Positions 25,384 through 34,876 of a stretch of 64,000 bases of DNA are shown here, piece after piece. A program made the translations under genes and the position numbers. The DNA lies in assembly GCA_028877275.1 (NCBI GenBank), contig JAPPFP010000009.1, positions 290,889 to 354,888 on the forward strand, written 5' to 3'. This stretch comes from Acidobacteriota bacterium. Lineage in GTDB: Bacteria > Acidobacteriota > Thermoanaerobaculia > Multivoradales > Multivoraceae. Below the pieces are notes generated by a model. The model was given only the letters and a program-made list of their open reading frames with translations. It was not told where the DNA came from and made no database searches. The first letter of the stretch is position 1; every line of letters begins with the position of its first letter.

Positions 25384-26898
25384 ATGAGCGTTCCCCAATT
25401 CTCCAGGGCCGCGTTGGGTGCGGGCCGCGTCCGGAGGGCTTGGGTTGTTGCGGCCGGCGCCGTGGCGCTACTGGGCTGTAGCGGGGTTCGGGCGCCGGAG
25501 CTCGAGGCGCCGGCGCCTGCCGGCTACGGCGACGATGTGGGGGCTCTGGAACCAGGGGCCGAGGCGGGTTCCCTCGACGCGGAGTGGTGGACGGCGTTCG
25601 GCGATCCCGTGCTGTCCCGGTTGATCGTCGAGGGGCTTGAGCACAACTCCAGCCTCCGCGCCGCGGCGCTGAACGTCGACGTCGCGCTGGCGCAGGCCCG
25701 CCTCGACGGTGCGGCGCGCAACCCGGAGCTGGAGGCGTCACTCGACCCCGGGCGGCGCAAGCAGAACACGGCGCAGAGCGGGCTCACCGAAGCGATCCCG
25801 ATTCCCATTCCCGGCTTCGAGCCCGGCGGCGTGCGGAGCTTCGCCTTCACGTCCTACGGCCTCGCGCTCAACGTCCGCTGGGAGGTCGACCTGTGGGACC
25901 GGCTCGGCGCGCTGACCGCCGCCTCTCTTGCCGAGGCGGCCGCTTCCTCCGCCGACCTCGACGGAGCCCGGCTCTCGATCGCGGGCCAGCTCGCGAAGGT
26001 GTACTTCGGCACGGTCGAGGCGGCGCAGCAGGTGGAACTGGCCGAGCGGACCCTAGCCAGCCGCGAACGGACCCGCGATCGTGTCGAGGCCCGCTACCGG
26101 CGCGGCGTCGCGGCGGCGCTGGAGGTGCGGCAGGCGCGAACCCAGGTCGCGACCGTGGAGGCCTCGCTGGCGGCGCAGCGGCAGACGCTCGACGGATTGC
26201 GCCGGCAGATGGAGGTGCTGCTCGGCCGCTATCCCTCCGGTGAGATCGAAGCGGCCACGGGGCTGCCCGACCTCCCACCGCTGCCGGAAACCGGAGTGCC
26301 GGCCGCCCTGCTGGGGCGGCGCCCCGATCTGCGGGCGGCGGAGTACCGGGCGGTCGCCGCCTCGGAGCGGCTCCGCGCCGCCCACCGGGCGCTCTATCCG
26401 AGCTTCACGCTGAACGGCTCGGTGGGCACGTCGAGCGGCGAACTCCAGGACCTGCTGGATGGAGACTTCTCGGTCTGGAGTCTCGCCGCCGGATTGCTCC
26501 AGCCGCTGCTTTCCGGGGGCCGTCTGCGCGCCGGCCGCGACCTGGTGGAAGCGGGGCTCGGCGCCGCGGAAGCGACCTGGCTGCAAACGGCGCTCCAGGC
26601 CTTCGCGGAAGTCGAGTCGGGTCTCGCCGCCGAGGGGATGCTGAAGGAGCGAACGGCGGCGCTCGAACGAGCCGCGACCGAGAGCCGGGAAGCCGAACGC
26701 CTGGCGGAGGGTCGTTACCGGGAAGGGCTCGTCGGCTACCTTCAGGTGCTCGACAGCCAACGGACGTCATTCCAGTCCGAGAGCCAGTTGCTCGCGGCGC
26801 GACGCCAGCAACTGGAGTCGCGGACGGACCTCATCCTGGCGCTGGGCGGCGGCGTCTACGCGGAACAGGCCGTGCCGGCTGTGAGTGGGGGACCCTGA
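25384..26898 (+). CDS. RND efflux outer-membrane lipoprotein (NodT/OprM family)
   Basis: TolC-like outer-membrane channel (504 aa). The signal peptide ends in a lipobox ALLGC, as in NodT/OprM lipoproteins. The start of the mature domain has the typical EWWTAFGDPVLSRLI. Two OEP repeats follow, each with long alpha-hairpin helices (LAEAAASSADLDGARLSIAGQLA and RRPDLRAAEYRAVAASERLRAAHRALYPSFTL). The C-terminal repeat has the family ending GYLQVLDSQRTSFQSESQLLAARRQQL. I start at ATG 25384, the only one placing the signal peptide correctly. The adaptor gene starts 2 nt after the stop. Together with the next two genes it makes a complete tripartite pump. Confidence 0.92.
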   Translation: MSVPQFSRAALGAGRVRRAWVVAAGAVALLGCSGVRAPELEAPAPAGYGDDVGALEPGAEAGSLDAEWWTAFGDPVLSRLIVEGLEHNSSLRAAALNVDVALAQARLDGAARNPELEASLDPGRRKQNTAQSGLTEAIPIPIPGFEPGGVRSFAFTSYGLALNVRWEVDLWDRLGALTAASLAEAAASSADLDGARLSIAGQLAKVYFGTVEAAQQVELAERTLASRERTRDRVEARYRRGVAAALEVRQARTQVATVEASLAAQRQTLDGLRRQMEVLLGRYPSGEIEAATGLPDLPPLPETGVPAALLGRRPDLRAAEYRAVAASERLRAAHRALYPSFTLNGSVGTSSGELQDLLDGDFSVWSLAAGLLQPLLSGGRLRAGRDLVEAGLGAAEATWLQTALQAFAEVESGLAAEGMLKERTAALERAATESREAERLAEGRYREGLVGYLQVLDSQRTSFQSESQLLAARRQQLESRTDLILALGGGVYAEQAVPAVSGGP

Positions 26899-26900
26899 TC

Positions 26901-28073
26901 GTGATGAAGTGGACCCTGCCGGGCGCGATCCTGGCGGTGGCCGCTCTGGTGGTCGTCGGCCTGCTTCGGTCGAGGCCTGTGGTCGAGACGGCGCCGCGCG
27001 AGATCGCGCCGCCGCCGGTCCGCGTCCTGACCGTTGCATCGACCGAAGTCGACCTGGGCGTCAGTTCCCAGGGATCGGTCATTCCGGTGACCGAGGCGGA
27101 CCTGGTCTCGGAGGTCGCGGGCACGATCGTCTGGACGTCGGAGAGCTTCGAGGTCGGCGGCTTCTTCGATGCCGGCGAGGTCCTGCTGCGGCTTGACCGG
27201 CGCGACTACGAACTGGCGGTGGCGAGCGCCCGGGCCGCGCTCGCGCAGGCGGGAGTCGGGCTGGCTCGGGAGCAGGCGGAGGCCGATGTGGCCCGCGAAG
27301 AGTGGGAGGAGCTCGGAGCCGACGGTGAGCCGGGGCCGCTGGTGCTGCGCCAGCCGCAGTTGGCCGAGGCGAGGGCGCAGGTGGAAGCGGCGCTCGCCAA
27401 CAAGAGGCGCGTCGAACTGGACCTGGAGCGGACCGCGATCCGGGCGCCCTTTGCCGGCAGGCTTCGCGCCAAGAGAGTCGACCGTGGCGAGTTCGTGAAC
27501 CGCGGCGTGCCGCTGGCCACGATCTACGCGGTGGACGCCGCCGAGGTCGTCCTGCCGGTGCCCGACTCGGAGCTCGCTTTCCTCGATCTTCCGCTCGGTA
27601 GCGAGCTGGCCGAGGCCGGGCCTCGGGTCCTTCTGCGAGCGCAGTTCGCCGGCGGCCGGCACGAGTGGGAGGGCCGGGTCGTGCGCGTTGGCGGCGAGAT
27701 CGACCCGGCGACCCGAATGGTGAACCTGATCGCGCGGGTGGACGATCCGTACCAGGCGTCCGGGAACCGGCCGCCCCTGTCGGTGGGCCTGTTCGTGGAC
27801 GCGGAGGTGGTCGGCCGATCGGTGGAGTCCGTGTTCCAGGTGCCGCGCGGGGCGCTGGTGGGAGCGGATCGCGTGTGGCTGGTGGAGGACGGCAGGCTGG
27901 TCCTGCGTCAGGTCGGCATCCTGCGCGCGGACCCGGAAGTCGTGATCGTGTCGGACGGCCTGGCGGATGGGGACCGGATCAGCCTCACGATTCTCGAGAG
28001 TGCGGTGGACGGGATGCGGGTCACGCCGCAGCCGGAGTCTGAGGGCCTCGGGACCGGCGGGAGCGCGCCATGA
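26901..28073 (+). CDS. RND efflux periplasmic adaptor (membrane fusion protein)
   Basis: HlyD/AcrA-type adaptor (390 aa). One N-terminal hydrophobic anchor (LPGAILAVAALVVVGLL) without lipobox is followed by the beta-barrel and split lipoyl domain (SEVAGTIVWTSESFEVGGFFDAGEVLLRLD ... IRAPFAGRLRAKRVDRGEFVNRG). Between the lipoyl halves is a coiled-coil hairpin (residues about 105-175). The membrane-proximal domain follows. It starts at GTG 26901 or ATG 26904; GGGGGA upstream suits either. The stop overlaps the pump gene (ATGA). Confidence 0.91.
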   Translation: MMKWTLPGAILAVAALVVVGLLRSRPVVETAPREIAPPPVRVLTVASTEVDLGVSSQGSVIPVTEADLVSEVAGTIVWTSESFEVGGFFDAGEVLLRLDRRDYELAVASARAALAQAGVGLAREQAEADVAREEWEELGADGEPGPLVLRQPQLAEARAQVEAALANKRRVELDLERTAIRAPFAGRLRAKRVDRGEFVNRGVPLATIYAVDAAEVVLPVPDSELAFLDLPLGSELAEAGPRVLLRAQFAGGRHEWEGRVVRVGGEIDPATRMVNLIARVDDPYQASGNRPPLSVGLFVDAEVVGRSVESVFQVPRGALVGADRVWLVEDGRLVLRQVGILRADPEVVIVSDGLADGDRISLTILESAVDGMRVTPQPESEGLGTGGSAP

Positions 28074-31000
28074 GCGGGATGATCGCCTGGTTCGCTCGCA
28101 ACGGGGTAGCGGCGAACCTGTTGATGGTGCTGATCGTGGCCTGGGGCGTGCTCGCCCTGACCGGAATCCCGATCGAGGTCTTTCCGAGCATGGAGACCCA
28201 GAGCATCACGGTCAATGTCCCCTACCTCGGCGCGGCGCCGGAGGAGGTCGAACAGGGCGTGTGCCTGCGGATCGAGGAGGCGGTCCAGGACCTCGAGGGA
28301 GTCGACACGATCCGGTCGACGGCAGCCGAAGGTTCCGGCACGGTCGTCATCGAGCTGGAGACGGACGCGGACACACGCGAGGTGCTGGACGAGGTCAAGT
28401 CGCGGATCGACGCGATCACGACGTTTCCGGTGGAGACCGAGAAACCGATCATCCAGGAGGCGCTCATCCGCCGCCGGGTGATCACGGTTGCCATCTATGG
28501 CGACGTCGAGGAGAGGGCGCTCAAGGCGGTCGCGGAGGAGGTCCGGGAAGGGCTCTCCGACCTGCCGGACATCACCCAGGTTGAACTCGACGCGGTGCGG
28601 CCGTACGAGATCTCGATCGAGGTCTCCGAGGAGACCCTGCGGCAGTACGGCCTGACCTTCGACGAGGTCGTGCTCGCCGTCCGGCGCTCGTCGGTCGACC
28701 TGCCGGGGGGGGCCGTGAGGGCGCGGGGCGGCGAGATCCTCCTGCGCACGATGGGCCAGGCGTACCGCGGCGCCGAGTTCAGCGACATCGTGCTGCGAGC
28801 GCGGTCCGACGGCAGCCGCCTGGTTCTCGGCGACATAGCGGAAGTGAGAGACGGCTTCGCCGAGACCGACGTGACGTCCCGGTTCGACGGCCAGCCAGTC
28901 GCCCTGGTGCAGGTCTACCGGGTCGGCGACCAGAGCGCGCTGCGGCTCGCGCGCCAGGTCAAGGGCTTCGTCGCGGAACGTCAGGCGGCGCTGCCGCCCG
29001 GCCTGTCGATGACGACCTGGCTCGACGACACGGTGCCGTTGCAGGACCGGTTGCGGGTGCTGATCGAGAGCGGTCGCCTGGGTCTGCTGCTCGTGTTCCT
29101 GGTGCTGGCGCTGTTCCTGAAGTTCCGGCTGGCGCTCTGGGTGTCCGTGGGCATCGCGGTGTCCTTCATGGGCGCTCTCGGCCTGCTGCCGCTGGTCGAC
29201 GTCTCGATCAACGTGATGTCCCTGTTCGCGTTCATCCTCGTGCTCGGCATCGTCGTCGACGACGCGATCGTGGTCGGCGAGAACATCTACCGCCACTTCG
29301 AGATGGGCAAGTCGGGTCCGCGTGCCGCGATCGACGGCGCGCGCCAGGTAGCGACTCCCGTCACCTTCTCGATCCTCACCACGCTGGCCGCGTTCTCGCC
29401 GCTGATCAACTCGGTCGAAGGTCCGTCGGGAGCGATCGCGAGGACGATCCCTCTCGTCGTCATCGGTTGCCTGGCGTTCTCATTGATCGAGTCCATGCTG
29501 GTGCTGCCGAACCACCTCTCCCACCTGACCCACCGGCACGAAGAGGGAAAGGGCGGACGGTCTCTCTGGGGCTGGGCGCTCTTCCAGGGCTTTTTCGCCA
29601 ACCGGATGAAGTGGGTGATCGAGCGCGGCTACCGGCCGCTGATCGAGCGGGCGATCGAGTGGCGATACTCCACGGTCGCGATCGGTCTGGCGGTTCTGTT
29701 CATCACCGCGGGCTACGTGTTCTCGGGCCGGATGAAGTTCGAGTTCTTCCCGGACGTCGAGGCCGACAACGCGGTCGTCCTGCTGACGATGCCGCAGGGG
29801 ACGCCGGCCTCGAGCACGCTGGCCGCCGTGCGCCGCATCGAAGCGGCCGCGTTCGAACTGGAAGCCGAACTGGAGGCCGAGGGTCACGCCGGCCTGTTTC
29901 GCCACGTGATGGCAACGGTCGGGTCGCAGCCCTACGCGGCGCTCCAGCAGGCAAGCGGACCGACCGCGGGCTTCGAGGTGGCGGTCGCGGCGCCGCACCA
30001 GGGCGAAGTGAACATCGAGCTCGCGTCCTCCCAGGAGCGGACGATTCGAGCCACGGAGGTTGCCCGTCGCTGGCGCGACAAGGTGGGCCCGGTGGCCGAC
30101 GCGGTCAGAGTCGAGTACACGGCCAGTCTGGTCAGCTTCGGCTCGGCCGTGGATGTCCAGCTCACCGGCCGCAACCTCGACCACCTGCGGGCGGTGGGCG
30201 AGGAGATCAAGGCGCGTCTCGCCGACTATCCGGGCGTCTTCGACATCTCGGATTCGTTCCGCGCCGGCAAGCGGGAGATCCGGCTGGAGCTCGACCAGCG
30301 GGCGGAAGCGCTCGGCCTCAGTCTCGAGGATCTGGGCCGCCAGGTGCGACAGGGTTTCTACGGCGCCGAGGCGCAGCGCATACAGCGCGGTCGCGACGAC
30401 GTGCGGGTCATGGTGCGCTATCCGGCCGAAGAACGCGAGACGCTGGCGTCGCTCGAGGACATGCGGATCCGGACGCCGGCCGGAGCCGAGGTCCCGTTCT
30501 CGTTCGCGGGCCGCGCCGAGTTCGGCCGCGGCTTCGCGACGATTCAGCGGATCGACCGGCGCCGGGTGCTGAACATCACGGCGGATGTGGACCCGGCGGT
30601 CGTGACCGCGAACGAGGTCGTCGGCGACCTGGAGGCCAACGTGCTGCCGGCGATTCTCGCGGGCTACCCGGGCGTCGACTTCTCGTTCGCGGGCGAGCAG
30701 GAGGAGCAGCGTCAGACGTTCGAGGGCCTGTTCCGGGCCCTCGGCCTGGCGCTGATCGTGATCTACGCGCTGCTCGCGATTCCCTTCAAGTCCTACCTGC
30801 AGCCGCTGATCGTGATGAGCGCGATCCCCTTCGGCCTGATCGGCGCCGTCCTCGGCCATCGGCTGATCGGCATCAACCTGACCATGCTGTCTCTGCTCGG
30901 CCTGATCGCGCTGACCGGAGTCGTCGTCAACGACTCGCTGGTCATGGTCGACTTCATCAACCGGCGGCTGCAGATCGGCATGCCGGTCCACCAGGCGATC

Positions 31001-31282
31001 CACGATGCCGGCGCCGCCCGCTTCCGGCCGATCGTCCTGACCTCGCTGACGACGTTCGTGGGCCTGCTGCCCCTGCTGCTGGAACGGAGTTTCCAGGCCC
31101 AGTTCCTGGTCCCGATGGCGGTGTCGCTCGCCTTCGGGGTCCTGTTCGCGACCGCGATCACGCTGTTGCTCGTCCCGTCTCTCTACGCCATTCTGAACGA
31201 CTTCCGTTCCCAACTGGCGATCCACGGTGCGAAGCCCCCGGCGGCCCCGCCGGCGGACGCCGAGCCTGCGCTAGGAGCCTGA
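28070..31282 (+). CDS. RND-family multidrug efflux pump, inner-membrane subunit
   Basis: AcrB/HAE1-type proton antiporter (1070 aa, usual length) with 12 helices and two large periplasmic loops. The N-terminal helix region (VAANLLMVLIVAWGVLALTGIPIEVFPSMETQSITV) is typical. The proton-relay aspartate pair of helix 4 is present in LGIVVDDAIVVGENIYRHFE. The repeat in the second half has ALTGVVVNDSLVMVDFINRR. The substrate could be drugs, lipids or siderophore-like compounds; sequence divergence from AcrB is considerable. ATG 28070 overlaps the adaptor stop. A D-aminoacylase-like lipoprotein gene follows 1 nt after the stop. Confidence 0.93.
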   Translation: MSGMIAWFARNGVAANLLMVLIVAWGVLALTGIPIEVFPSMETQSITVNVPYLGAAPEEVEQGVCLRIEEAVQDLEGVDTIRSTAAEGSGTVVIELETDADTREVLDEVKSRIDAITTFPVETEKPIIQEALIRRRVITVAIYGDVEERALKAVAEEVREGLSDLPDITQVELDAVRPYEISIEVSEETLRQYGLTFDEVVLAVRRSSVDLPGGAVRARGGEILLRTMGQAYRGAEFSDIVLRARSDGSRLVLGDIAEVRDGFAETDVTSRFDGQPVALVQVYRVGDQSALRLARQVKGFVAERQAALPPGLSMTTWLDDTVPLQDRLRVLIESGRLGLLLVFLVLALFLKFRLALWVSVGIAVSFMGALGLLPLVDVSINVMSLFAFILVLGIVVDDAIVVGENIYRHFEMGKSGPRAAIDGARQVATPVTFSILTTLAAFSPLINSVEGPSGAIARTIPLVVIGCLAFSLIESMLVLPNHLSHLTHRHEEGKGGRSLWGWALFQGFFANRMKWVIERGYRPLIERAIEWRYSTVAIGLAVLFITAGYVFSGRMKFEFFPDVEADNAVVLLTMPQGTPASSTLAAVRRIEAAAFELEAELEAEGHAGLFRHVMATVGSQPYAALQQASGPTAGFEVAVAAPHQGEVNIELASSQERTIRATEVARRWRDKVGPVADAVRVEYTASLVSFGSAVDVQLTGRNLDHLRAVGEEIKARLADYPGVFDISDSFRAGKREIRLELDQRAEALGLSLEDLGRQVRQGFYGAEAQRIQRGRDDVRVMVRYPAEERETLASLEDMRIRTPAGAEVPFSFAGRAEFGRGFATIQRIDRRRVLNITADVDPAVVTANEVVGDLEANVLPAILAGYPGVDFSFAGEQEEQRQTFEGLFRALGLALIVIYALLAIPFKSYLQPLIVMSAIPFGLIGAVLGHRLIGINLTMLSLLGLIALTGVVVNDSLVMVDFINRRLQIGMPVHQAIHDAGAARFRPIVLTSLTTFVGLLPLLLERSFQAQFLVPMAVSLAFGVLFATAITLLLVPSLYAILNDFRSQLAIHGAKPPAAPPADAEPALGA

Positions 31283-31283
31283 T

Positions 31284-32819
31284 ATGCCCCTCGCTCACAC
31301 GACTCGACTTGCCTCGTGTCGGTGCGCGGGTCTTCTGACCCGCTGCCGCCGAAGGCGGCCAAAGAGACGCGCCGGCCGTCAGGCCGGCTCCGTTCTGGCT
31401 GTGGCCGCCCTCGGCCTCGCATGCGCTGCAGAGCCCGCCAGCTACGACGTCGTCCTCGCCGGCGGCCGCGTGATGGACCCGGAGACGGGTCTGGACGCCG
31501 TCATGGATGTCGGCATCGCCGCTGGCACGGTGCGGGCGATCTCGGCGGAGAGCCTCGAGGGGACAGAAGTCGTCGACGTCTCCGGTCACGTCGTGGCGCC
31601 CGGGTTCGTCGACCTCCACGCCCACGGCCACGATCCGTTCAGCCGCGACCTGCAGGTGCGTGACGGCGTGACCGCGGCATTCGAACTCGAGGGCGGGGCG
31701 TACCCGGTCGACGAGTGGTACGAGGAGCGGGAAGGCTCCTGGCGGATCCACTTCGGCGCCACGATGGCCTACGGCGCGGCGCGCGTGCTGGCGTTCGGTG
31801 AGGACGAGCAGGAGGCGACCTACCAGGCGGCGAGCGCGCAACAGATCGAGGCGATGCAGGAGACGCTGAAGGACGGCCTGGCCCACGGTGCGCTGGGCAT
31901 CGGCCTGCCGCTCCAGTACCAGCCCGGCGCCTCGAGGTCCGAGATCTTCCGCATGTTCCAGACCGCGGCGGAAGCGGGGGTGACCGTCTTCTCCCACATC
32001 CGCTACGCGGGCGTTGTGGAGCCGGAGAGTTCGATCGCCGCGGTTCAGGAGATGATCGCCGACGCGGCCGGCTCGGGGGCCTCCGTCCACATCGTCCACA
32101 TCGGTTCGAGCGGACTGGCCCAGATGCCGACCGTCATCGAAATGATCGACCGGGCGGCCGCCGGGGGCGTCGACGTGACGACCGAGGTCTATCCGTACGC
32201 GGCGGCCTCGACCGACATCCGGGCCGCGATCTTCGATCCGGGCTGGCGGGAACGGTTGGCCGCGGACTACGGCGACATCGAGTGGGTCGCCACCGGTGAG
32301 CGCCTGGACGAGGCCGGGTTCAACGAGCGGCGGGCACTTCCCGCGTCCGAGCAGGCGACCATCATCGCGCACATCATTCCGGAGCGGGAACTCGGCGACG
32401 CGATCGCGCATCCCGCCGTGATGATCGCCAGCGACGGCGTCGGCTACGTCGACGGCCGGGCCCATCCCCGCGGCGCCGGCACGTTCGCCCGCGTGCTCGG
32501 CCGCTACTCGCGCGACGAGGGGCGGCTCAGCCTGATGGATGCGATCCGGAAGATGACCCTGGCGCCGGCCCGCCGGCTCGAGGATGTGGCGCCGGCGATG
32601 CGCAGGAAGGGCCGACTGAGCATCGGCGCCGACGCCGACATCACGGTGTTCGACCCGGAGACGGTGATCGACCGGGCGACCTTCGCCGAACCCGCCTTGC
32701 CCTCGGCGGGTATCCCGCACGTGCTGGTGGACGGCGTGTTCGTGGTCCGTGACGGGGAACTGGTCGAGGACGCGCTTCCGGGTCGGGGGATCCGGTCCGG
32801 CGTTGTCGAGGCGGACTGA
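31284..32819 (+). CDS. D-aminoacylase-like amidohydrolase, probable lipoprotein with repeat-extended N-terminus
   Basis: Metal-dependent amidohydrolase (511 aa) of the N-acyl-D-amino-acid deacylase family. Metal site VDLHAHGHDP, histidines in FSHIRYAG and VHIVHIGSSG, and the catalytic-side MIASDGVGYVDGRAHPRGAGTFARVLGRY followed by LMDAIRKMTLAPARRL are typical. The start ATG 31284 is well supported by TAGGAG six bases upstream. The first 38 residues are unusually arginine-rich (CRRRRPKRRAGRQAG) because a palindromic repeat lies inside the coding region. A hydrophobic core and lipobox (VLAVAALGLAC) come only after it, giving an extended n-region of the signal peptide. It follows the RND pump in the same operon. 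Confidence 0.87.
   Translation: MPLAHTTRLASCRCAGLLTRCRRRRPKRRAGRQAGSVLAVAALGLACAAEPASYDVVLAGGRVMDPETGLDAVMDVGIAAGTVRAISAESLEGTEVVDVSGHVVAPGFVDLHAHGHDPFSRDLQVRDGVTAAFELEGGAYPVDEWYEEREGSWRIHFGATMAYGAARVLAFGEDEQEATYQAASAQQIEAMQETLKDGLAHGALGIGLPLQYQPGASRSEIFRMFQTAAEAGVTVFSHIRYAGVVEPESSIAAVQEMIADAAGSGASVHIVHIGSSGLAQMPTVIEMIDRAAAGGVDVTTEVYPYAAASTDIRAAIFDPGWRERLAADYGDIEWVATGERLDEAGFNERRALPASEQATIIAHIIPERELGDAIAHPAVMIASDGVGYVDGRAHPRGAGTFARVLGRYSRDEGRLSLMDAIRKMTLAPARRLEDVAPAMRRKGRLSIGADADITVFDPETVIDRATFAEPALPSAGIPHVLVDGVFVVRDGELVEDALPGRGIRSGVVEAD
31321..31388 (+). repeat. REP-like triple-hairpin repeat, copy inside a CDS
   Basis: Three consecutive perfect palindromes: GCGGGTCTTCTGACCCGC (31326-31343), GCCGCCGAAGGCGGC (31345-31359) and GCCGGCCGTCAGGCCGGC (31371-31388). 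The first 41 nt (GGTGCGCGGG...GGCGGCCA) recur in inverse orientation at 53365-53405 with two differences, both in hairpin loops. The copy lies within codons 13-35 of the D-aminoacylase-like gene, keeps the frame open and encodes arginine-rich residues. Confidence 0.8.
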
Positions 32820-32821
32820 GG

Positions 32822-33652
32822 TCACTGCCCGAAGCGCGGCTCCCGCTTCTCCATGAACGCCCGCACGGCCTCCTTGTGGTCCGCCGTCCGCACCGAACGG
32901 ACCATCCCCTCCGCCTCGATGGCGAGCGACTCCCGCAGACTCCCGAGCACTGCCCGGTTCACGTTCCGCTTCATGTAGCCGAGCGCCGCCCGGGGTCCGT
33001 TGGCCAGTTCGAGCGCGAGCCTACGCGCCTCCGCCGCCAGGTCGTCGAAGGGCACGATCCGGTTGACGATCCCAAGCTGCAGGCACTCCTCGGCCGGAAT
33101 GCGGCGGCCGGTCATCAGGAGCTCCTTCGCCACCGCGGGACCCACGAGGCGGGTCAGGAACCAGCTCGAGCCGTAGTCGCCGGACAGCCCGATGCGCCGG
33201 AAGGCGGTCGTGACGAAGGTGTCGTCGGCCATGATTCGCAGATCGGCGGCGAGGGCGATGGACAGCCCGGCGCCGGCCGCGGGCCCAGGCAGAGCGGCGA
33301 CGATCGGCTTGTCCAGCTCCGCCATCCGCAACGTAAGCGATTCCTGCTTCTCGATCAGCGTGGCCACGGCTTCGTCGACGGTCGGCGGCGCCTTCGGCGC
33401 TTCATCGTTCTTCCCCCGGTTCGACCCCATCCCCGAGACGTCGCCGCCGGCGCAGAACGCCCGGCCGGCGCCGGTCAGAAGGATCGCGCCGCAGCGCTCG
33501 TCCGCTTCGAGAGTCAGCAGGATGCTCCGGAGCGCGGGCGTCAGGATGTCGCCCAGGGCGTTCCGCTTCGCCGGCTTGTTCAGCGTCACCGTGGCGACGC
33601 CGTCCTCGAGGTCGCAGAGGAGTTCGTTCGTGCCGGTCTCGATCTTGGTCAT
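32822..33652 (-). CDS. Enoyl-CoA hydratase/isomerase (crotonase) family protein
   Basis: Crotonase-fold enzyme (276 aa) acting on acyl-CoA thioesters. Oxyanion-hole segments are GAGRAFCAGGDVSGMG and ALPGPAAGAGLSIALAADLRIMA; the catalytic region is FRRIGLSGDYGSSWFLTRLVG. At the first-glutamate position of classical hydratases the sequence has G-L-S-G-D, so simple 2-enoyl hydration is not certain; isomerase or other reactions are possible. It ends with YMKRNVN and a C-terminal FMEKREPRFGQ typical of the family. Start ATG 33652 (or GTG 33655) has AGGAG upstream. Last gene of the minus-strand group behind the galactokinase-like gene, 32 nt away. Confidence 0.88.
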   Translation of the reverse strand: MTKIETGTNELLCDLEDGVATVTLNKPAKRNALGDILTPALRSILLTLEADERCGAILLTGAGRAFCAGGDVSGMGSNRGKNDEAPKAPPTVDEAVATLIEKQESLTLRMAELDKPIVAALPGPAAGAGLSIALAADLRIMADDTFVTTAFRRIGLSGDYGSSWFLTRLVGPAVAKELLMTGRRIPAEECLQLGIVNRIVPFDDLAAEARRLALELANGPRAALGYMKRNVNRAVLGSLRESLAIEAEGMVRSVRTADHKEAVRAFMEKREPRFGQ

Positions 33653-33684
33653 CACTACGCCTCCTGGAACGGTCGCGGGTCGAG

Positions 33685-34860
33685 TTAGCGGGCCACGATA
33701 CCGGCGCCCGCGCCGACGCGGCAGGTGTGGATCTCCGGCCGCCGGCGGAAGCGTTGCTCGAAGGCCGCCGCGGTCCGCTCGCGCACGTGAGCGGCGGCGG
33801 CTTCGCTGGTGATCGCGGTCACGCAGCCGCCGAAGCCGGCGCCGGTTAGGCGGGCGCCGTAACAGCCTTCGGCGCCGGCGGCAGCCTCCTGGAGGACGTC
33901 GAGTTCCTCGATGCTGACGTCGTAGTCGTCGCGGGAGCTGCGGTGGGACTGGGCCATCAGGTCGCCGAGCCTGTGCAGGTCGCCTTGTCGCAGCGCTTCG
34001 GCGCCCTCCAGGACGCGGCGGCACTCGGTGACGACGTGGCGGGCGCGGCGGTCGAGCGGCGGCTCGAGCACGTGGCGCAGCCGGTCGAGGTCGGCCGGTT
34101 CGAGGTCGCGGAGCGTGGAGAGCCCCGGCAGGTGGGGCCGCAGCAGGTCGACGGCGCGGAAGCACTCGGACTTGCGGTCGTTGAAACCGGTGCCGGAAGC
34201 GAGGGCGCGGCGGACGCCGGTGTCCGCGACCAGGAAGACGAGGTCTTCGGGGGTTGGAATCAGCTCGTGCTCGAGCGATCGGCAGTCGAGCAGCAGCGCG
34301 TGTCCTTCGCGGCCGTGCACGGAGGCGAACTGGTCCATGATCCCGGACTGAACGCCGACGTACTCGTTCTCGACCTGCCGGCCGATGCCCGCGCGCTCGA
34401 TTCCATCCAGTTCGAAGCCGCCGAGTCGCTCCCAGGCGACGAGGAACGCCATCTCGACGGCCGCCGAGGAACTGACGCCGGCGCCGATCGGCAGGTCGCC
34501 GCCGAAGACGGCTTCGATCGGCGGCGCCTCGATCCCGCGCTGGCCGAGCGCCCAGGCGAGCCCCCGCGGATAGTCGACCCAGGAGGACGGCCCGTCGCGC
34601 TCCGAGACGGGCGGCTCGGGATTGACGACATCGAGCGACGCCTCCTCGCCGAGGTCGAGTGCCGCAAGCCGGGTCTCCGCGCCGCGTGCCGGTCGGGCGG
34701 CGACCCACACCGCGCGGTCGATCGCCGCCGGCAGCACCCAGCCCTCACTGTAGTCGACGTGCGCGCCCAGCAGGTTGGCCCTGCCGGGCGCGCGGGCGAC
34801 GACGTCGGGCTCGGCCCCGAAGCGATTCCGGAACGCGTCGACGAGGACGTCGACTTTCAC
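33685..34860 (-). CDS. galK: Galactokinase-like GHMP kinase
   Basis: Cytoplasmic sugar-1-kinase (391 aa, normal for GalK). The galactokinase signature region reads APGRANLLGAHVDYSEGWVLPAAI; the usual Glu of GEHxDY is Ala here. The ATP loop is GDLPIGAGVSSSAAVEMAFL, the catalytic Asp lies in VQSGIMDQFASVHG, and the C-terminal GHMP motif is RLTGAGFGGCVTAI. The Glu-to-Ala change touches the sugar-binding signature, so preference for a galactose derivative (for example N-acetylgalactosamine) or another sugar is possible. GTG 34860 lies 16 nt after the GyrI-like gene. A GH20 hexosaminidase upstream fits amino-sugar or galactoside use. No galT or galE is present in the window. Confidence 0.85.
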   Translation of the reverse strand: MKVDVLVDAFRNRFGAEPDVVARAPGRANLLGAHVDYSEGWVLPAAIDRAVWVAARPARGAETRLAALDLGEEASLDVVNPEPPVSERDGPSSWVDYPRGLAWALGQRGIEAPPIEAVFGGDLPIGAGVSSSAAVEMAFLVAWERLGGFELDGIERAGIGRQVENEYVGVQSGIMDQFASVHGREGHALLLDCRSLEHELIPTPEDLVFLVADTGVRRALASGTGFNDRKSECFRAVDLLRPHLPGLSTLRDLEPADLDRLRHVLEPPLDRRARHVVTECRRVLEGAEALRQGDLHRLGDLMAQSHRSSRDDYDVSIEELDVLQEAAAGAEGCYGARLTGAGFGGCVTAITSEAAAAHVRERTAAAFEQRFRRRPEIHTCRVGAGAGIVAR

Positions 34861-34876
34861 TCGAGCGCCTTTGCCG

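Noticed and set aside
27908-31225. Long minus-strand ORFs (462 and 581 aa) opposite the RND pump
   Set aside because: Composition is His/Arg/Asp-rich antisense translation; the plus-strand pump is complete with all expected motifs.
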